From Rhexocercosporidium sp. MPI-PUGE-AT-0058 (lineage: Eukaryota; Ascomycota; Leotiomycetes; Helotiales): a stretch of 64,000 bases of DNA. Below, one piece after another: positions 44,497 to 57,629 of this stretch (position 1 is the first letter of the stretch; each line of letters begins with the position of its first letter). The DNA lies in NCBI GenBank assembly GCA_020746875.1, contig JAGTJL010000021.1, forward strand, positions 620,001 to 684,000. The letters run 5' to 3'. Both the position numbers and the translations under genes were made by a program. Under the pieces are notes generated by a model. It was not told the origin of the DNA and ran no database searches. It was given only the letters and a program-made list of their open reading frames with translations.

Positions 44497-45203
44497 TGAC
44501 AATGACCGAGCTGGGGCTGGTCAGGAAAGTGAACGTCGACGTTCACGAATGTAGTCCTATTTATGGATGCCATGATTTGGAATGCTGACACACCTTGCAG
44601 CGAGCTGTCCGGCAGTAATTTACAGAGGCATAATAAGGTTGATGAACCCACCGAAGGTCACCCTGGTTACCAAAAGCCTGAGTACTTTACGCAGCAGCTT
44701 CTACCAGCTACAAATCTGCGCGAAGTGCATCTCGGACTTGGTCTCGATGACGCCGAAGAAAGCTTTCTCGCCCCATTCGTTACATAATGGTTACTCTGGC
44801 TCGAGGGCTGCGAGGCGTTGTCCAAAGTGACAGTGGAGGTTCCCTCCCTTGGTCTGGGCCACCTGATCACTCCCCACTCCGGAGACCGGAATTTCAATGG
44901 TCTTGTGGGACAAATCTTTAGGAAAGTGGGTGTTCGTGATGAGTGTATTGAGCTTGCTAGCGGGACTTTCGCTCAAGAGGTCTTGGTCTGGGAGGCTCCT
45001 ATAGGGACTCGCATGATTCAAGCTCAGGACATCAGCCGTGAGTGGCGCTTCCCAGGGATAGCATCTATATACGGCTAGCAAGTGACTCACACGACTTCAT
45101 GAATCAATTCCCTGAATTTGGACTTGAGGAACAGACTGGTGGTTTTACCCTGGAGGGATTAGTGGACACTAGAGATGTTGTCAAAGACATGAACGTGTGG
45201 TAG
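44497..45203 (+). pseudogene. Probable broken gene of unknown family
   Basis: A coding-like frame from about 44563 (including LLPATNLREVHLGLGLDD) meets a TAA at 44785-44787. It then continues in the same frame as WLLWLEGCEALSKVTVEV through 45078. After a frame change a further coding-like end (FPEFGLEEQTGGFTLEGL to DMNVW, stop at about 45203) follows. Upstream, a piece (MTELGLVRKVNVDV) is followed by an intron-like segment with branch CTGAC and acceptor TTGCAG. The style is that of fungal 2EXR or F-box-type proteins, but no domain is intact. A missed intron around the stop is possible but none of adequate length is visible. Confidence 0.4.
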
Positions 45204-45890
45204 GCGTATTTCTAGGTATATTCCGATTGAAGGGAGGTTGCATTGCGAAACATCGAACACAAGTCGAATTGACAATAGACAGCGCTAATGGAAGTCCCTA
45301 GTCCTTATTGCTAGTCTAAATTGAAAGCATGTGACGACATGTCTCTTCAATTTTGTCCATTTACCAGTTCCGGTTGATGGTAGTTTCTTCGAGTGGAGTA
45401 AATCAAAATGCTCGCGGTTGAGCCGAACATCGCTGCGGTTGATATTGAATGCTTAGAGGAGCTATTTTCTTCGCTCTTTCTGTGAATACTGGACATTACA
45501 TGAAACCAATTGAGATTCAACGGCTCATTGAACTTCATCGACAGAAGTTTTGTCGCTTCCACTTACCCCAAGCAATTGTCCCAGCCGTAGCACGCCATCA
45601 CATGTGACGCCCCTTTTCCCACCTCGCTTCTTGGCCTTTGTTTTCATTCGCTAGAGACACCCCTCTAGCGCATGACGAGATTATATGGAATTTGGCATCA
45701 TTTTCCTTCGCCTGCAATCCACTCTTGCACATCTTGGAGCTGCAGGCCAAGCACTCCAAGCATGCTTCCTGGAGATAAGAGATATATCAGCAAGTGCTTG
45801 TCCACAATTCCTCTACATGTAACTGCTTTTCCACCTTAGATTTTTGGACCACTCTTAAGTATTTAAGCATACCAAAGAGGGAATAACACA
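45204..45890. other. Upstream region of the permease gene
   Basis: No ORF of note is present. The last 100 bases are pyrimidine- and T-rich and precede a good start context (cacaATGT). Confidence 0.45.
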
Positions 45891-47548
45891 ATGTCGCATC
45901 TTCCACAGAAGAACGACTATGACCAGGAATTGCAGAGTCGATATGTTCCTCCCCAGGAAATCGATCCAGAGAGTGGGGTGAAGCGAGGGCTCAAAACTCG
46001 CCATCTCAGTATGATGGCTCTCGCAGGTATTATCGGTCCAGGGTTACTCGTCGGGTCAGGAGGAGCACTCGCAAGTGGTGGGCCAGCTTCATTGTTGATC
46101 GGATTTGGGGTCATTGGAATTATCGCTTTCAGTATCATGCAATCACTAGGAGAAATCACGACTCTCTATCCGAGCGGAGGAGCGTTTACAACGCTCGCAG
46201 ATCGGTTTGTTGACAAAGCTTTTGGGGTTGCTGTTGGCTGGAATTACTTCATTATTTGGGCTGCGGTCCTGGCGAATGAGTATAATACCGTGTCAGCGAT
46301 CTTTGTATTTTGGAGTGATAAAGTGCCGTTGTGGGGGTATTTTTTGATCTTCTGGTTCTTCTTCCTGGCGTTCCAGTTGTTGGGAGTTGAGGTATTTGGA
46401 GAAGCTGAATTTTGGCTAGCGTAAGCCATTCTCTCATGGTCGAAAGCACGAGGCTGACATTTTATAGGCTTCTCAAACTTACCGGATTGGTTGCGTACTT
46501 TTTCTTCTCCATCATTTACGCTGCGGGTGGACTCAAAGGCCAAGATGAAGCACTAGGATTCCGCTATTGGCACAACCCAGGTGCTTTCGCAGATGGTTTC
46601 CGAGGTGTTGCCAAAGTATTTGTCTTCTGCTCAACGTTTTACGCCGGTGTCGAATCCGTTGCTGTTGCCGCCACTGAAACCAGAAATCCAAGACATGCCG
46701 TTCCACTGGCCATCCGTCAAGTATTCTGGCGCATTCTCTTCATATACATGGGCTCAGCATTCTTCTTTGGACTGACATGTCCTGCAAATGCAGAGGGTCT
46801 GGTCAAAGGAGGCAGTAAAGCTCTCAAGTCACCCATGACAATCGCTATTCAGAATGCTGGCTGGGAAGGGGGTGTACATTTGATCAATGCCTTCATTTTC
46901 GCTACTTGTCTCTCGGCAGTCAACAGTTCCATCTACATCGGCTCTCGAACTATTTTGTTCATGGCACAAGATGGCAAAGCACCCAAATTCCTCGGCTTCA
47001 CCGATAAGCGAGGTGTACCCATCTACGCCATCGTCTTCACCAACCTATTTGGTGCTCTTTCTATGATGAATATCAACACTGGAGCTGGCGCTGCCTATGG
47101 TTATATCGTCAATCTCAGCGGTGTCTCGACGTTTCTAGTCTGGGGAGCTATCTCTTTCATCCACATCCGGTTTCGTCGAGCATGGCTTCTCCAAGGCCGA
47201 AGTGTGGAGTCGTTGCCCTTCAAGTCCTTTCTGTACCCGTACAACGCTTATTTCGGACTTATTGCCAATATCTTCCTCGCATTTGTGCAAGGCTGGACGA
47301 CCCTGTCCCCATTCAATGCGGGAAATTTCGTGGATGCATACATTTTGCTTCCTCTCTTTCCGATCATTTACTTTGGGTATAAATTTGCGTACAAGACAAC
47401 GTATTGGGATTTGAACGATATTGATTTGGATTCAGGGAGGAGGGTGGACCTCGATGCGCAAATTGAGGCCGAGGATCTTTCGGGTTCGGAGGAAGCGTTG
47501 GAGGGTCCTAAGCTCCCACTTTGGAAGAGGCTTGCTAGAAACTTTTGA
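45891..47548 (+). CDS. Amino-acid permease (APC superfamily, YAT-type)
   Basis: Two exons, 45891-46420 and 46468-47548 (47-nt intron), give 536 aa. The cytosolic N-terminus ends in GVKRGLKTRHLSMMALAG, followed by IIGPGLLVGSG, the conserved opening of helix 1 of fungal amino-acid permeases. About twelve hydrophobic helices follow. Other conserved blocks are GEITTLYPSGGAF, FCSTFYAGVESVAVAATETRNPRHAVPLAIRQV and SAVNSSIYIGSRTI. The C-terminus is hydrophilic and acidic. It should import amino acids (or GABA or a derivative) by proton symport at the plasma membrane. The precise substrate cannot be read from sequence. The gene stands alone beside gene-poor DNA. Confidence 0.92.
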
Positions 47549-50500
47549 GCGATTGAGAAATCTACCGTAGTTTTTGAATTATAGTCGCAATACAAAAAGA
47601 AAGTGTACAATCTGGTATTCAAATTCAGCTACTTGCAAAATTAGATCCGGGCACCGGGCACCGGGGTACCCGAGACTGATACAGCAAGCTAATCAGACTC
47701 TTCAGCCCCGTTTAACAGTGATCGAATGTGTAACCTCATAAAACTCAAATTTATTTATTTATGGAAACGCCAAACACAGAAGCAAAGCACGGTCGATCTG
47801 AATGGGGCGGCAGCTTTGTATTTCGCTTGCGATCGTTCTGATGATTCTATCAGAGCCACGCCTCACTCGCCCGCGCTTCCCCAAATTTCGATCATTTCCT
47901 TGTCGACCTTTGAATGTTCGGCTTAGCTCTAGCCTTTCAACTAAAATCCCGATAAATCTCTTGATACACGCCGCTACCACCTCAAGGTAAGAAAAGAGCT
48001 GACAGAAAAATAGCGAATGACAGAAAATCTTGAACAGGAACAAACAAAAGTCCATGGTCCTTGCAGTCGACTGTGCATGATCTTCTGTTCTTTGTGGCTA
48101 TTTGGCCACTTCTGAAAGATAAACGATCAAGTTGAGAAGCTTGCTAGGCGACTAAGTTGGAAGTTCCTAGGTTTTTTGTGTCCAAGATCGCCATCTGGTA
48201 TTTCCATGCTTCAACCTGTGTGTGCCTTTCCCCATCAATGTGTACGGGAGTTTTAATTTCTGCTCTTTCAATAACTATTTCGCACCTCAGGGCAGATACT
48301 AACTCGAATTCACTCCTTATACAGTTAAAAAAATAGCAGGTGAATCAAAGAACAAATAAAAGTGTAATTCAATTCTTCGGAGCGCCAAACGAACACCTTG
48401 AACTTGTGGTGATTGTAGGTCCGGCTTGATTTCGATATTTGATCCTCCGGCTGAGAATTACAGTTAACCTTTCGAGAATTTAAGCTCTATTCTGGATTAA
48501 GAAGGCTAGAAATTTACTCTATGTGTAATTAGAGAAGGCATGTCCTAGAAACATGAGGCAGATTTGCTTTTCGGAAGCGTTGGGCTTCGAGACATGATCG
48601 CAGTGCCATATACAACCAACGCCTTGAGAAGCAGTTGTCGATCCAAGTGTTAATTAATCCCCGTCTATCATCAGATTCGACAACGGGAATTATTTTGATA
48701 ACAAAAAAGCTAATCTTAATGTTAAGATAGTACAACATTTGACACCTTTTCTGAAAGGTTCCATAATTTGCGTGCCTTTTGGATCGGAAAGCCTTCAGCC
48801 TGACGAGTATATTTATTGATTTGATCCTGTTTTGTTTACTCTTCAGCCCGTATACACTGCTTACTATCTATATTTTGAGGAGGGGCAACAACTGTTCCTA
48901 TTGTCTTCCTCTCTATGGGATAATCAATTGTTTATGTACCTAGGGAGTGTGCGGGGGAGGGGCTTGACGAGACGTCACTTGATCTCTAAGGGCGGCTGAA
49001 AATACAGGGTTCAATTAACTTACCCATCGAACCTCACCATTTTAAAAAGAAATCTACTACAGTATACTCTTTAACTATGTGGTTAGCCAAAAGAGGAGGG
49101 GGATCAACTGTTATCAGCAGCTAATTCGCCTACGGGTTAGTTACGCAAGCCTATTTTCTAGTCTGACTCAGAGCACGTTTTTGGTAGAAATACCGCAAAT
49201 GACACTACTAGATGCGGGATCAAGCAGGCCACGTAAGCCTTCAAGTATGTGTTAGAGAGCCAGTATCTGTGCTTGAAAGTTGGGCATCTGTCTAAAAATT
49301 TAGTCAATCCGAACCAACAGGGAAAACGGACAGAACAACTTTTATTTCACACAATAGCCTTAACTGATATATAGACAATCTAATAGACCAGAATGGGAGG
49401 AACAGAACGTTCACTCTTTGTTACGACACAGTCGTGATGACAGCGTTCGATTAAGCGACAGCGATTGAAGTTTTATTGACAACATGCTAAGCGAACTAAA
49501 CAACTCACCAGCAGACTTTGCAGCAACCTGATGACAATGCTCACGCCTTGATAACCTGACTGTAAGAACTAAGATTTTAATCTTTGAAGTCGGTGCTATC
49601 TTTTTGATTCCTAACCTACTCTGCCACAAAGCCTTCCTCCTCCAATACCTAGTTCCTCTGCCTGGCTACAGCGTGACGAAGATCAACAGCTCTGGCTGCG
49701 AGCACTGTTTATACACCCGTACTAAGAGCATTCGCGACTCATGCCAAAATCTATTATCTAGCTGTGTGACTGTATCTGATACATGAACGTTACTCCATTT
49801 TCAAGGTCGGTGAATACACATTAAACACATTGACTAATTCTACGCCTCGCCGTGTGAAGCACATCGCTCCCTAAAGTCTAGACATGCCACCTTGAATCTC
49901 CCAGCAGCAATCTCATGCCACCTTATCTTCTAAAAATCTACAAAAAGGGTCCTGGCATTAAATGTTTAAGGGGCATCTCGGCACCTAATTCCATCTTCGG
50001 TGATGAAGGTGTTTCAGAGCAGTACTTGTCCAGCAGAACGGGAGGGGTTTGGAGAACTGGGTATGGAAAGTTATATACCTGACTCATGTCGTCTGTACAT
50101 GTGTTGTGCTCATGAGAGAAAGTTCAGCTCTCTGGAAATATAATACATATTGGCCTAGATATTTTGTGCGTACGCATATCAAAAGAGTGGATAAGAGGGT
50201 TCGTTTATATAGACATTTGAAGACTTGGAAATTGGTAAACTATTGGGTAACGAGAGCACAGCAGTCGATGATTAGCGGAGTGATTGCTTTCGGCGAGTGA
50301 GTCATGAGCGTTATGGTCTGTGAGATACCCCTTGTGTATTTCAGCAATCGACCCAGCATCCACACTGTCAGAAGCATGTTTCTTCAATCAGCACTCTCAT
50401 ATTCTCGGGCATGCAGCGATTAATGTGGACGCATCTCGTAACACGTTCGAGGCAAGAAGTGAAGCTCGGTAGAATTGCAATAATTTGAAATTCGATAACT

Positions 50501-50601
50501 AACTCCCATAATCTACCAAACACCACATCCATCCATCAATCCCACCCACCTGCACCAGAATCCAATGAACGCCTCCCCAACTCACCCTCAAATGTCACAG
50601 C
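47549..50601. other. 3 kb gene-poor, AT-rich region
   Basis: I find no gene, tRNA or recognisable element. ORFs are short and scattered. The first 100 bases are the permease 3' flank, with the short direct repeat CGGGCACCGGGCACCGGGGTACC at about 47648. The last 150 bases are the 3' flank of the Vps34 gene. Old, decayed repeats cannot be excluded. Confidence 0.45.
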
Positions 50602-53538
50602 TCATGCCCTGAAATGCTGCACAAAGCCATGCAAACGATCAATCACAACCGGGAAAATAGCATTCGAGCTATCCTCGATAAGTGTATCAAAGTGTCTAAT
50701 TGCCTCCTCCTCACTATACTCCAGATGGAACCTCTCCTTAACCTTCAGCACCACTTTGTCAGGCTCGATCTTGATATCAGGGATATTAGCATCGACCATC
50801 AGACTGAAGAGGTTCAGGATCAGGTTGGATGATTTGCGGAGCGTAGTGTAGGCTGTGAAGCAGTATTGTTTGAATTGGCGGTAGTGTTCGGAAGAGGCAC
50901 CGCCCATGCCGTCGACCATTTCCTTGCACAGCTTCATCGCGGGTGCGAAGGGTTTAGGGTCGCGGCCGAGGATAAAGCCGAAATCGGCGTGGAAGAAATG
51001 CCCGTCTGGGGCGAGGAGGAGGTTGTCGAGATGGCGATCGCCCACGCCAAGGAGGTAGGTGATTACGCAGTAGCCGGCACAGGATTTGATGAAGATATCG
51101 AGGGCTTCTTTCCGGACACCAAGAGGTGCTTTATCGTCTGGGTTGTTATACTTCAAGTAAGCGAGTACGGTGTTGCCCTTGTATTTGTTGACAATGCTTT
51201 GTAAGCTCATGGAAGGCACAAATTGGACTGCACCTGCAGTAGCACCAGTAGCCAGAATCTTGTATGGTGATAATTTCAAATCCAAGTTCTCCTTTTGCAA
51301 TAGCTGATCCATGAGAGTGATGATCTGAACGATCAATTGATCCTGCCGCAAGTCATCTCCTGTCTTGAAGATAATTTGGTACTTCTGTTTTGACAATGTC
51401 TTGAATGTCAACATCACTGGGAAGAGTGAGGATTTGAAGACAAGAGTGTCCGCAGGGTCGACCCCGGTGATCATGATGGACGGGTCTAGAGGTAATGGTA
51501 GAGGTGGGTCGATAGTGATGATCTCGTTCTTTGGATCTGCCAAAAATGTCTTCACCCGCTCTGTCTTCTTGGGTATTGCTTCGCGGGAAACTTTGATGTC
51601 CATCGAAATCTTAGACAGCACTGTGATGAGCTCAGCCTGCCGTAACAGTGTCTTGCGCGTCTCCTTGCCGCCAGGGAGTTTGACGAGTTCCATCATAAAG
51701 TCATATTCGACTTTGGCGAAGAGCTTTCGATAGGAAGCTGCCTGATCCTCGCTCTTGTCGTCGCACTCGACCATCAGATACCAATGGAAATAATTTCCGA
51801 GTAGGAAATTGTTGGTAGCACGAGAAATGAGGAATTTGGCGAGAGATGAGTCTTGAGTGGCGTCCGTATTGGAATCTGGAGAGATCCGCTCAAACTTCAG
51901 AGCTTGCACCAGTTGTAGGAGATAAAGCAAGAGCTCGTCGTCATCAGCTTTCCGCAGACGGTCGACCGCATATGTTCTGACGGCTGAGTTATCGAATGTA
52001 GGTCCAAGAAGTTCCAGAGCATCATCGATGTCGACTTCGGTCCATTTAGCCAAAATTTGCACGGCCTGCCTTGATTCGCTCTGGTCATGCCAATTAACAG
52101 ATTTAACGAATTTGGTCAAAGCTCTCTTGTCTCGAGTCAGATGATGTCTGAATTTCCATACAAGATCCTTTTCTTCCGGAGAGAGGAAATGCGTTGGTGA
52201 GTAAGCCATAATGCCATTCAACTCATCTCGCACCTTTGCATTCGGCTTCAGATCTCTATCCAGAGCGCCGGTCCGATGACTTCTCACAAGTCGTCTATGT
52301 TTACTCTCTGCAGGATTATCTCTAGCTCCAACCTCGGGGTCATAAACTCGCACCATACGTCCTCCGAAACCATGATCATCGTTGTCTCCTAGCCCATTTA
52401 TCCCTGGGCCATATTGAACTTCTGGAGGTGGTTTGAGAATGATGTTGGATTGGGAAGCCGAAAGATGTTGACGAGAGGAGATGGGAGGCGGTGGATATTC
52501 ATGATCCGCAAACACAATCGGGAAGTCGAATCGTGGTAATTCGACGTACAATGTGAAGCGTTCGTCTTCGGCCGTATCCACATCTGAATCCCCCTCTTCG
52601 CCATTTGCCTGCTCCTCCGCGTTTCCGTCCAGAGTCATAACCGTACTTCGTTTCCGTGATCTTCTTCTTTGAAGCGCCTTCAAAGATGTGTTCGACGCCT
52701 GTAGGCCCCGCTTCTCAACAGTTCTGAATACCAGCTGGTCGAGCCACTCCACACGAGGAATTTCTCCCATTTCGTGCTTCTTAAATAGCTTTTCCAGTCT
52801 GTCCAGCTCCTCACTCTCCTTGTCTATTGATTCTGCATGGCCTTTCCCTTTGTCCCCATCCCGTCGGCTCTTTGGTAAAATAGCGGGCGTGGACGTCAAA
52901 TCCAAGCCATCCGCAGCTTTGCGCCGATGGACATAACATTTCTGCCGTCCCTTCTGAAGCTGATTCTCCTTGTCAAATAGAGGCAGGGTAGTTCCTCCAA
53001 ACGGTATAGAATGCCCCTGGGCACCTTCGCCTCCAGCTGGTGACAGGTCCCATAGCGTAATTGCGAGCTGTGAGCTCAACGGTAATGTCGAATAGTTGAT
53101 CGGTAATGTAAGCCACTCATTCCACCTGCAGATATCAGCATTGACTCTTGGCCAATCTCCCGAAGCTCGAAACCACATGCGACTCACTTTCTCTCGTTCC
53201 GGAAGGGTTTGTAAGCGGTTTGGACCGGTACTGTTAACGGCTTCGAATCTGCCCATAGTTGTATCGTGACATAGAGGTCTGAGTGAGGACTGGTGAAGTT
53301 AGCCACCGATTCAACATAAAATCCTCCCATGATCCATCTCACTTCAAGTTTGATCCAATGTGTCTCAAATCCGGTCGTTTGATAAGAGTAGAGAAAGGTA
53401 TTGGAGTCTGTTCTCCCTCAAGGCTGACACTGGAAAGACATTAGCACCACACTTCCGGACAACTGGCACAGAGACATACATTCTTATATTGACGGGTATG
53501 TCGATCGCTTCGGAACTGGCAAAAGAGAAAGGTTCCAT
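50602..53538 (-). CDS. vps34: Phosphatidylinositol 3-kinase Vps34 (class III)
   Basis: Four exons on the minus strand: 53480-53538, 53343-53429, 53188-53289 and 50602-53125, giving 923 aa. The 5' exons were found by splicing. They encode MEPFSFASSEAIDIPVNIRI, then SLEGEQTPIPFSTLIKRPDLRHIGSNL, then NPHSDLYVTIQLWADSKPLTVPVQTAYK, joining to WNEWLTLP. Together these are the Vps34 C2 domain. The helical domain lies at about 370-550. The kinase domain holds PYKILATGATAGAVQFVPS, the catalytic GVGDRHLDNLLL and HADFGFILG, and the end matches the usual short C-terminus. It makes PI3P for autophagy and endosomal sorting, in complex with Vps15 and Atg6/Vps30. The insert at about 160-260 is acidic and low complexity, as in other fungi. 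Confidence 0.95.
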
Positions 53539-54028
53539 GGTCCATCTTCCCCGGAATCTGCTAGTGAGGGAGAGTTTTTACAATTAAAGAGAAGTGAAGC
53601 TATCACAGCCAAACGTCAAACATCAAGCATCATCCTCCAGCCAGCTGCAAGGGTTCAGTTCTTAGCGCGAGGCTAGATGGGCATCCCACCCACATGCTAA
53701 AGCAGCACTCAATTTACAATGGCCCACCAACGCTCACGCCGTCGCGGTTCGCCTGTCCAAAATACATAATCGCATTGCTCGACGCGACTGGATACCGACA
53801 TCCTCTCCAACTTGCCAACAAAGCCGCAACAACCTCGACCGTCCAACAGACCCCCGCGCCCAATCAAATCACCACCGTCGAGTTCAACTTCCGCGATCAT
53901 TTCCATCTTTAATCGCGCCTGGGCGAACACAATTTTGCGCCGTTAAGTACAGCCTCATCTCCAGGCTGCCTCACGTCACTGGCAGCTGTGCGACCGCGTC
54001 GAAATCCATTCCTACTACTCATATCGCG
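53539..54028. promoter_or_regulatory. Divergent promoter region (Vps34 / Nse4)
   Basis: The 490 bases between the two start codons must serve both genes. The half next to Nse4 (about 53740-54020) is C-rich on the plus strand. I see no TATA box. Confidence 0.6.
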
Positions 54029-55533
54029 ATGGCGCGCGCAACAAAGATGTCCGAATCGCCTGCGCCATTCCACGACGACCTCTACGGTGCATCTCCTCCC
54101 CCGTCGAGCCGGAATCGAAGAAGTAACAATGCCCCCCAAGACCACTCGCCTTCCCCCGCGACTTCAGTGTCCTCAGATAAGGAGAATCGCTCATCTCGAC
54201 CAGCTGTAGACAAAGGAAAAGGCCGCGCGCCCATGGGCCCTCCCCCGAGAGTTGCCTCGCCCAGCGAAAAGAACAAGAGAAAGCGCCCCACGGAGGAACC
54301 TTTATCAGACCGGAATAGCAGGAGACGGACGGTGGAGGCCGATGAAGACGAAGACGAAATCAAATATGATCCAGAGCAGTCCCTCGATGTACGGCGTGAG
54401 CTGCGCGCGGGCATGAGAGAGTCGAACAAGAGACTGTTGGAGAACCGATCCGAATACCTCAAGCCCAACTCGACTGGGTTAAGAGACACCCTCATACAAG
54501 CCAACACACTCTTCGCAAAAGTCAAACAGACTTCCGATGCTACGATCGACTCACGGCTTTTAAATACCGTGGCGGACTATGTTGACAAGAAGGCTGTGGC
54601 TATGATATCTGGAGACTCGTCTCAGGGTGTCGATGTGGATGAATTCGTATCAAGACTCAAACAGTTCATGAGGCTCGGACAAGATGCAGAAGAGGCACCT
54701 ACCAGCACACAAAGAGCACGGAGAGACGACGGCGAGGATGACGGGGAGCTTTTGAACTGGGCATATCTCGGAAGAAACGCCTGTACAATGCACAATGCCC
54801 GCCCATCCGTCCCTGGCTTCCTACTCGGTCCTCTATCATTGGAGAAACGAGCCAAACGAGTCATTACACGAAGAGCCGGACTGAGACAATCCAACGCAGA
54901 GGAAACCCGTCCTGAAGTCCTGAAAAGCGGCGATGTCAAACGAGACGAGAACCAGAATCTCAGCGCGCTCAGTCAGATGATCCTCAAAACTTTCAGAAAC
55001 GCTCTCGAGAAGTCTGTCGATGCTGTAGAAGAAAATTTTCGAGAAGACATGACGCCGCAGCAGGAGCAGGCGCTCATGGACAAGTACAGCGTCTCGAATA
55101 TCCAGGGAACGGGAGGAATCGCCTACTTCAAGTTCGTGATTAACCCCTACTCGTTCGGGCAGTCTGTCGAGAATATGTTCTACGTCAGCTTTCTGATTCG
55201 CGATGGAGCCGTGGGAATCGCGACCGATGATAGAGGCCTGCCATATCTCGGTAAGCCTCTATCCCCTCCCTTCTTTCTCCCTCGCGTAATCTTCTCCCCC
55301 AGCCCCTTATTTTGTTTTTGATGATCAAACCCTAACATCCCCCAGTCCTCATCGACGAAAACGACAAAGCAGAAGCAGAAAAAGGCGAGCACCCTAAACA
55401 CCAAGCCGTCCTAGCCCTGGACATGCAGACCTGGGAAGACCTAATCGAAACCTTTGAGATCGAAGAGCCGATGATCAAAAACAGAGACGAGCCAGTACAC
55501 CAAAACGTCGGCGCGAAAGGTTGGTATGCCTAG
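54029..55533 (+). CDS. nse4: Nse4, kleisin subunit of the Smc5-Smc6 complex
   Basis: Two exons, 54029-55250 and 55346-55533 (95-nt intron), give 469 aa; a second ATG at 54047 (MSESP) is an equally good start. Residues 1-105 are a disordered, basic Ser/Pro-rich leader. The N-terminal kleisin region follows (LRAGMRESNKRLLENRSEYL, GLRDTLIQANTLFAKV). The central block is LNWAYLGRNACTMHNARPSVPGFLLGPL. The C-terminal winged-helix part (ALSQMILKTFRNALEKSVD, FKFVINPYSFGQSVENMFYVSFLIRDG) is highly typical of Nse4. The protein bridges the Smc5 and Smc6 heads and is needed for DNA repair and chromosome segregation. The second exon completes the winged helix and ends at residue 469. Confidence 0.93.
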
Positions 55534-56424
55534 ACTCGACTTGTACTCTTGTCGATTTTTGAGAGGTGCAATTTGTTTTACAGGCGTTCAGGGGATAAAT
55601 GGGAGGCAGCGATGCATTCATGCTTTTTCACGTCACATACGTCCATGATTCAATTAGATCGCGGTTCTTCGCTTTTCCAAAAACTACCCCTTTTCTTCAT
55701 TCAACCTGTATTATACCATAGGGCGGCTAGCTATCTGGCTGGGTGGGTTGCTTGATAGGTAGATAGATGCTTGGTTGGTACATATCCCTTCCTTGGGGCT
55801 TGGCTGGGAACTAAGGAAGGAGAGGAGAATATGTGCTATCCATCAAGTTGCATTTGCGTCTGCGCTTATGCTTGGGAGGGAAATTACATTTGCACCTATG
55901 GCTACATGGCGTTTTAATGTGTCTTTGGCAGATGGCTGGATGAGTGGGTGAGAGATAGAAAGAGGCTTACTTTGTTATATCAATATGATTGTTATTTCGG
56001 AGGGCTTAATTGAAACTCTTGTTCCCTACTTTTCCATTCTTCATATCGCTTTTGTAACATTGTAAGCTGTGAGTTGTGCTGTGTCAAAACGTTCCCAGAG
56101 ATTCGGGTGAGTGACTTCCTTTGCCCCTTTGTTTGTTTGGAAACTTGGGATTGCCAAGCGAGATGGCATTGCGAGTGAGTACATGGCTGCGAGAAAGTAT
56201 ATACCGAATGAACGGGGCCTTGTCAGGTAGAAGAGACGTGTATTGTGCATTAAAACCAGTGTACAACGTAGCCAATACAACGCAACAAACGCAGGTGTCA
56301 ATAGGTATCCTTTCGACTATGGAACATGTGAGACCGCCTAGAAATACACGTCTGAATCCTAACCCTTCCTTCCCGTCCAGCATCTACTCCACATCTATCC
56401 ATCCCCACCACCTCGCCTAACAAT
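55534..56424. other. Convergent intergenic region
   Basis: The 3' flanks of Nse4 (plus) and the PDH E1 beta gene (minus) meet here. GC-moderate with TTGG/CTTGG-type short repeats near 55740-55810. No gene is seen. Confidence 0.5.
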
Positions 56425-57629
56425 CTACAACCGCAGCATCTTAGCGATGTACGCCTCAATCAATGGCTCGTTAGGGAATGACATATCCTCCAACTTCTGC
56501 GCGTATGGGGTGGGGACCTCAGCACCGGTGATACGCTGAGCTGGGGCATCTAGGTAATCGAAGGCGTATTCCATGGTGAGAGCAAGGATCTCGGCGCCGA
56601 CACCGAAGGCTGGGAAGCCGGACTCGACGCAAAGGAGGCGGTGGGTCTTCTTGACGGAGTTCACGATCGATTCGATATCGAGGGGCTTGATGGAGCGGAG
56701 ATTGATAACCTCACACTCAACACCGTACTTCTTCTTGATGTTCTCGGCGGCGATCAAAGACTGTCCGACGCAGCGGGAGAGGGAGACGATTGTGAGATCC
56801 TTTCCGGCACGCTCGATCTTGGCTTTTCCGAATGGTATGACAAAGTCGTCTTTCTGGGCGGCTTCGCTCATGGGGAAGGATTGGCCGTAGAGCAGCTCGT
56901 TCTCGAGCACACAGACTGGGTTGGGATCACGAATAGCAGCCTTCAGTAATCCCTTTGCGTCCTCTGCACTCCATGGGGAGACGACCTTGAGACCGGGTAT
57001 GCTTCCGTACCAGGCCGAGTAATCTTGTGAATGTTGTGCAGCGACACCGGACGCGAAACCGTTGGGGCCACGGAATGTGATGTTGCAGGGCTGGATACCG
57101 CCGGACATATAGTGGGTTTTCGCAGCAGAGTTGACGATCTGATCAATTGCTTGCATGGCGAAGTTGAAGGTCATGAACTCGCACTATATCCACTCTTTAG
57201 AAAACGCTCCTCGACTCAACCCAAAAGTCGCCGAGATGGAAGGGAGATACTCACGACGGGATGTAAACCAGCCAATGCAGCACCAATTGTCAAACCAGCG
57301 AAACCAGACTCGGTGATAGGACTGTCAATGACTCTCTTGTCTCCAAATCGATCCAGTAATCCCTTGGTGACTTTGTATGCGCCATTGTACTGAGCGACCT
57401 CCTCGCCGAGAACGAACACCTTAGGGTTCGACTCCAATTCCTCCGCCAGAGCTTCGTTCAGGGCATCTCGGACTGTGTACTCCTTTACGCCGCTCTCCTT
57501 TGCGTATCCTCTGCTCTGCACAATCGTTGGTACTCGGGGGAACGCCTGGAAGGCACTTCGGGCATTTACTGGTCTGGCGGCGGACGAGGAGGATACGAGT
57601 CGAGAGGCTGGGCGCAAGAGTCGAGACAT
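56425..57629 (-). CDS. pdb1: Pyruvate dehydrogenase E1 component, beta subunit
   Basis: Two exons on the minus strand: 57255-57629 and 56425-57183 (71-nt intron) give 377 aa, close to yeast Pdb1 (366). The first about 40 residues ([20 protein letters not shown]) are an Arg/Ser-rich mitochondrial presequence. The mature protein starts near [17 protein letters not shown], followed by [22 protein letters not shown] and [20 protein letters not shown]. After the junction come [23 protein letters not shown] and [17 protein letters not shown]. The C-terminal transketolase-like domain is complete ([14 protein letters not shown]). With the alpha subunit it decarboxylates pyruvate using thiamine diphosphate in the mitochondrial matrix. 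Nothing unusual is seen. Confidence 0.96.

Noticed and set aside
53126..53256. Start of Vps34 at an ATG inside the third intron (reading MGRFEAVNST)
   Set aside because: The spliced upstream exons restore the known C2 domain sequence, so that ATG lies in the wrong frame of exon 3 and the read-through crosses an intron.
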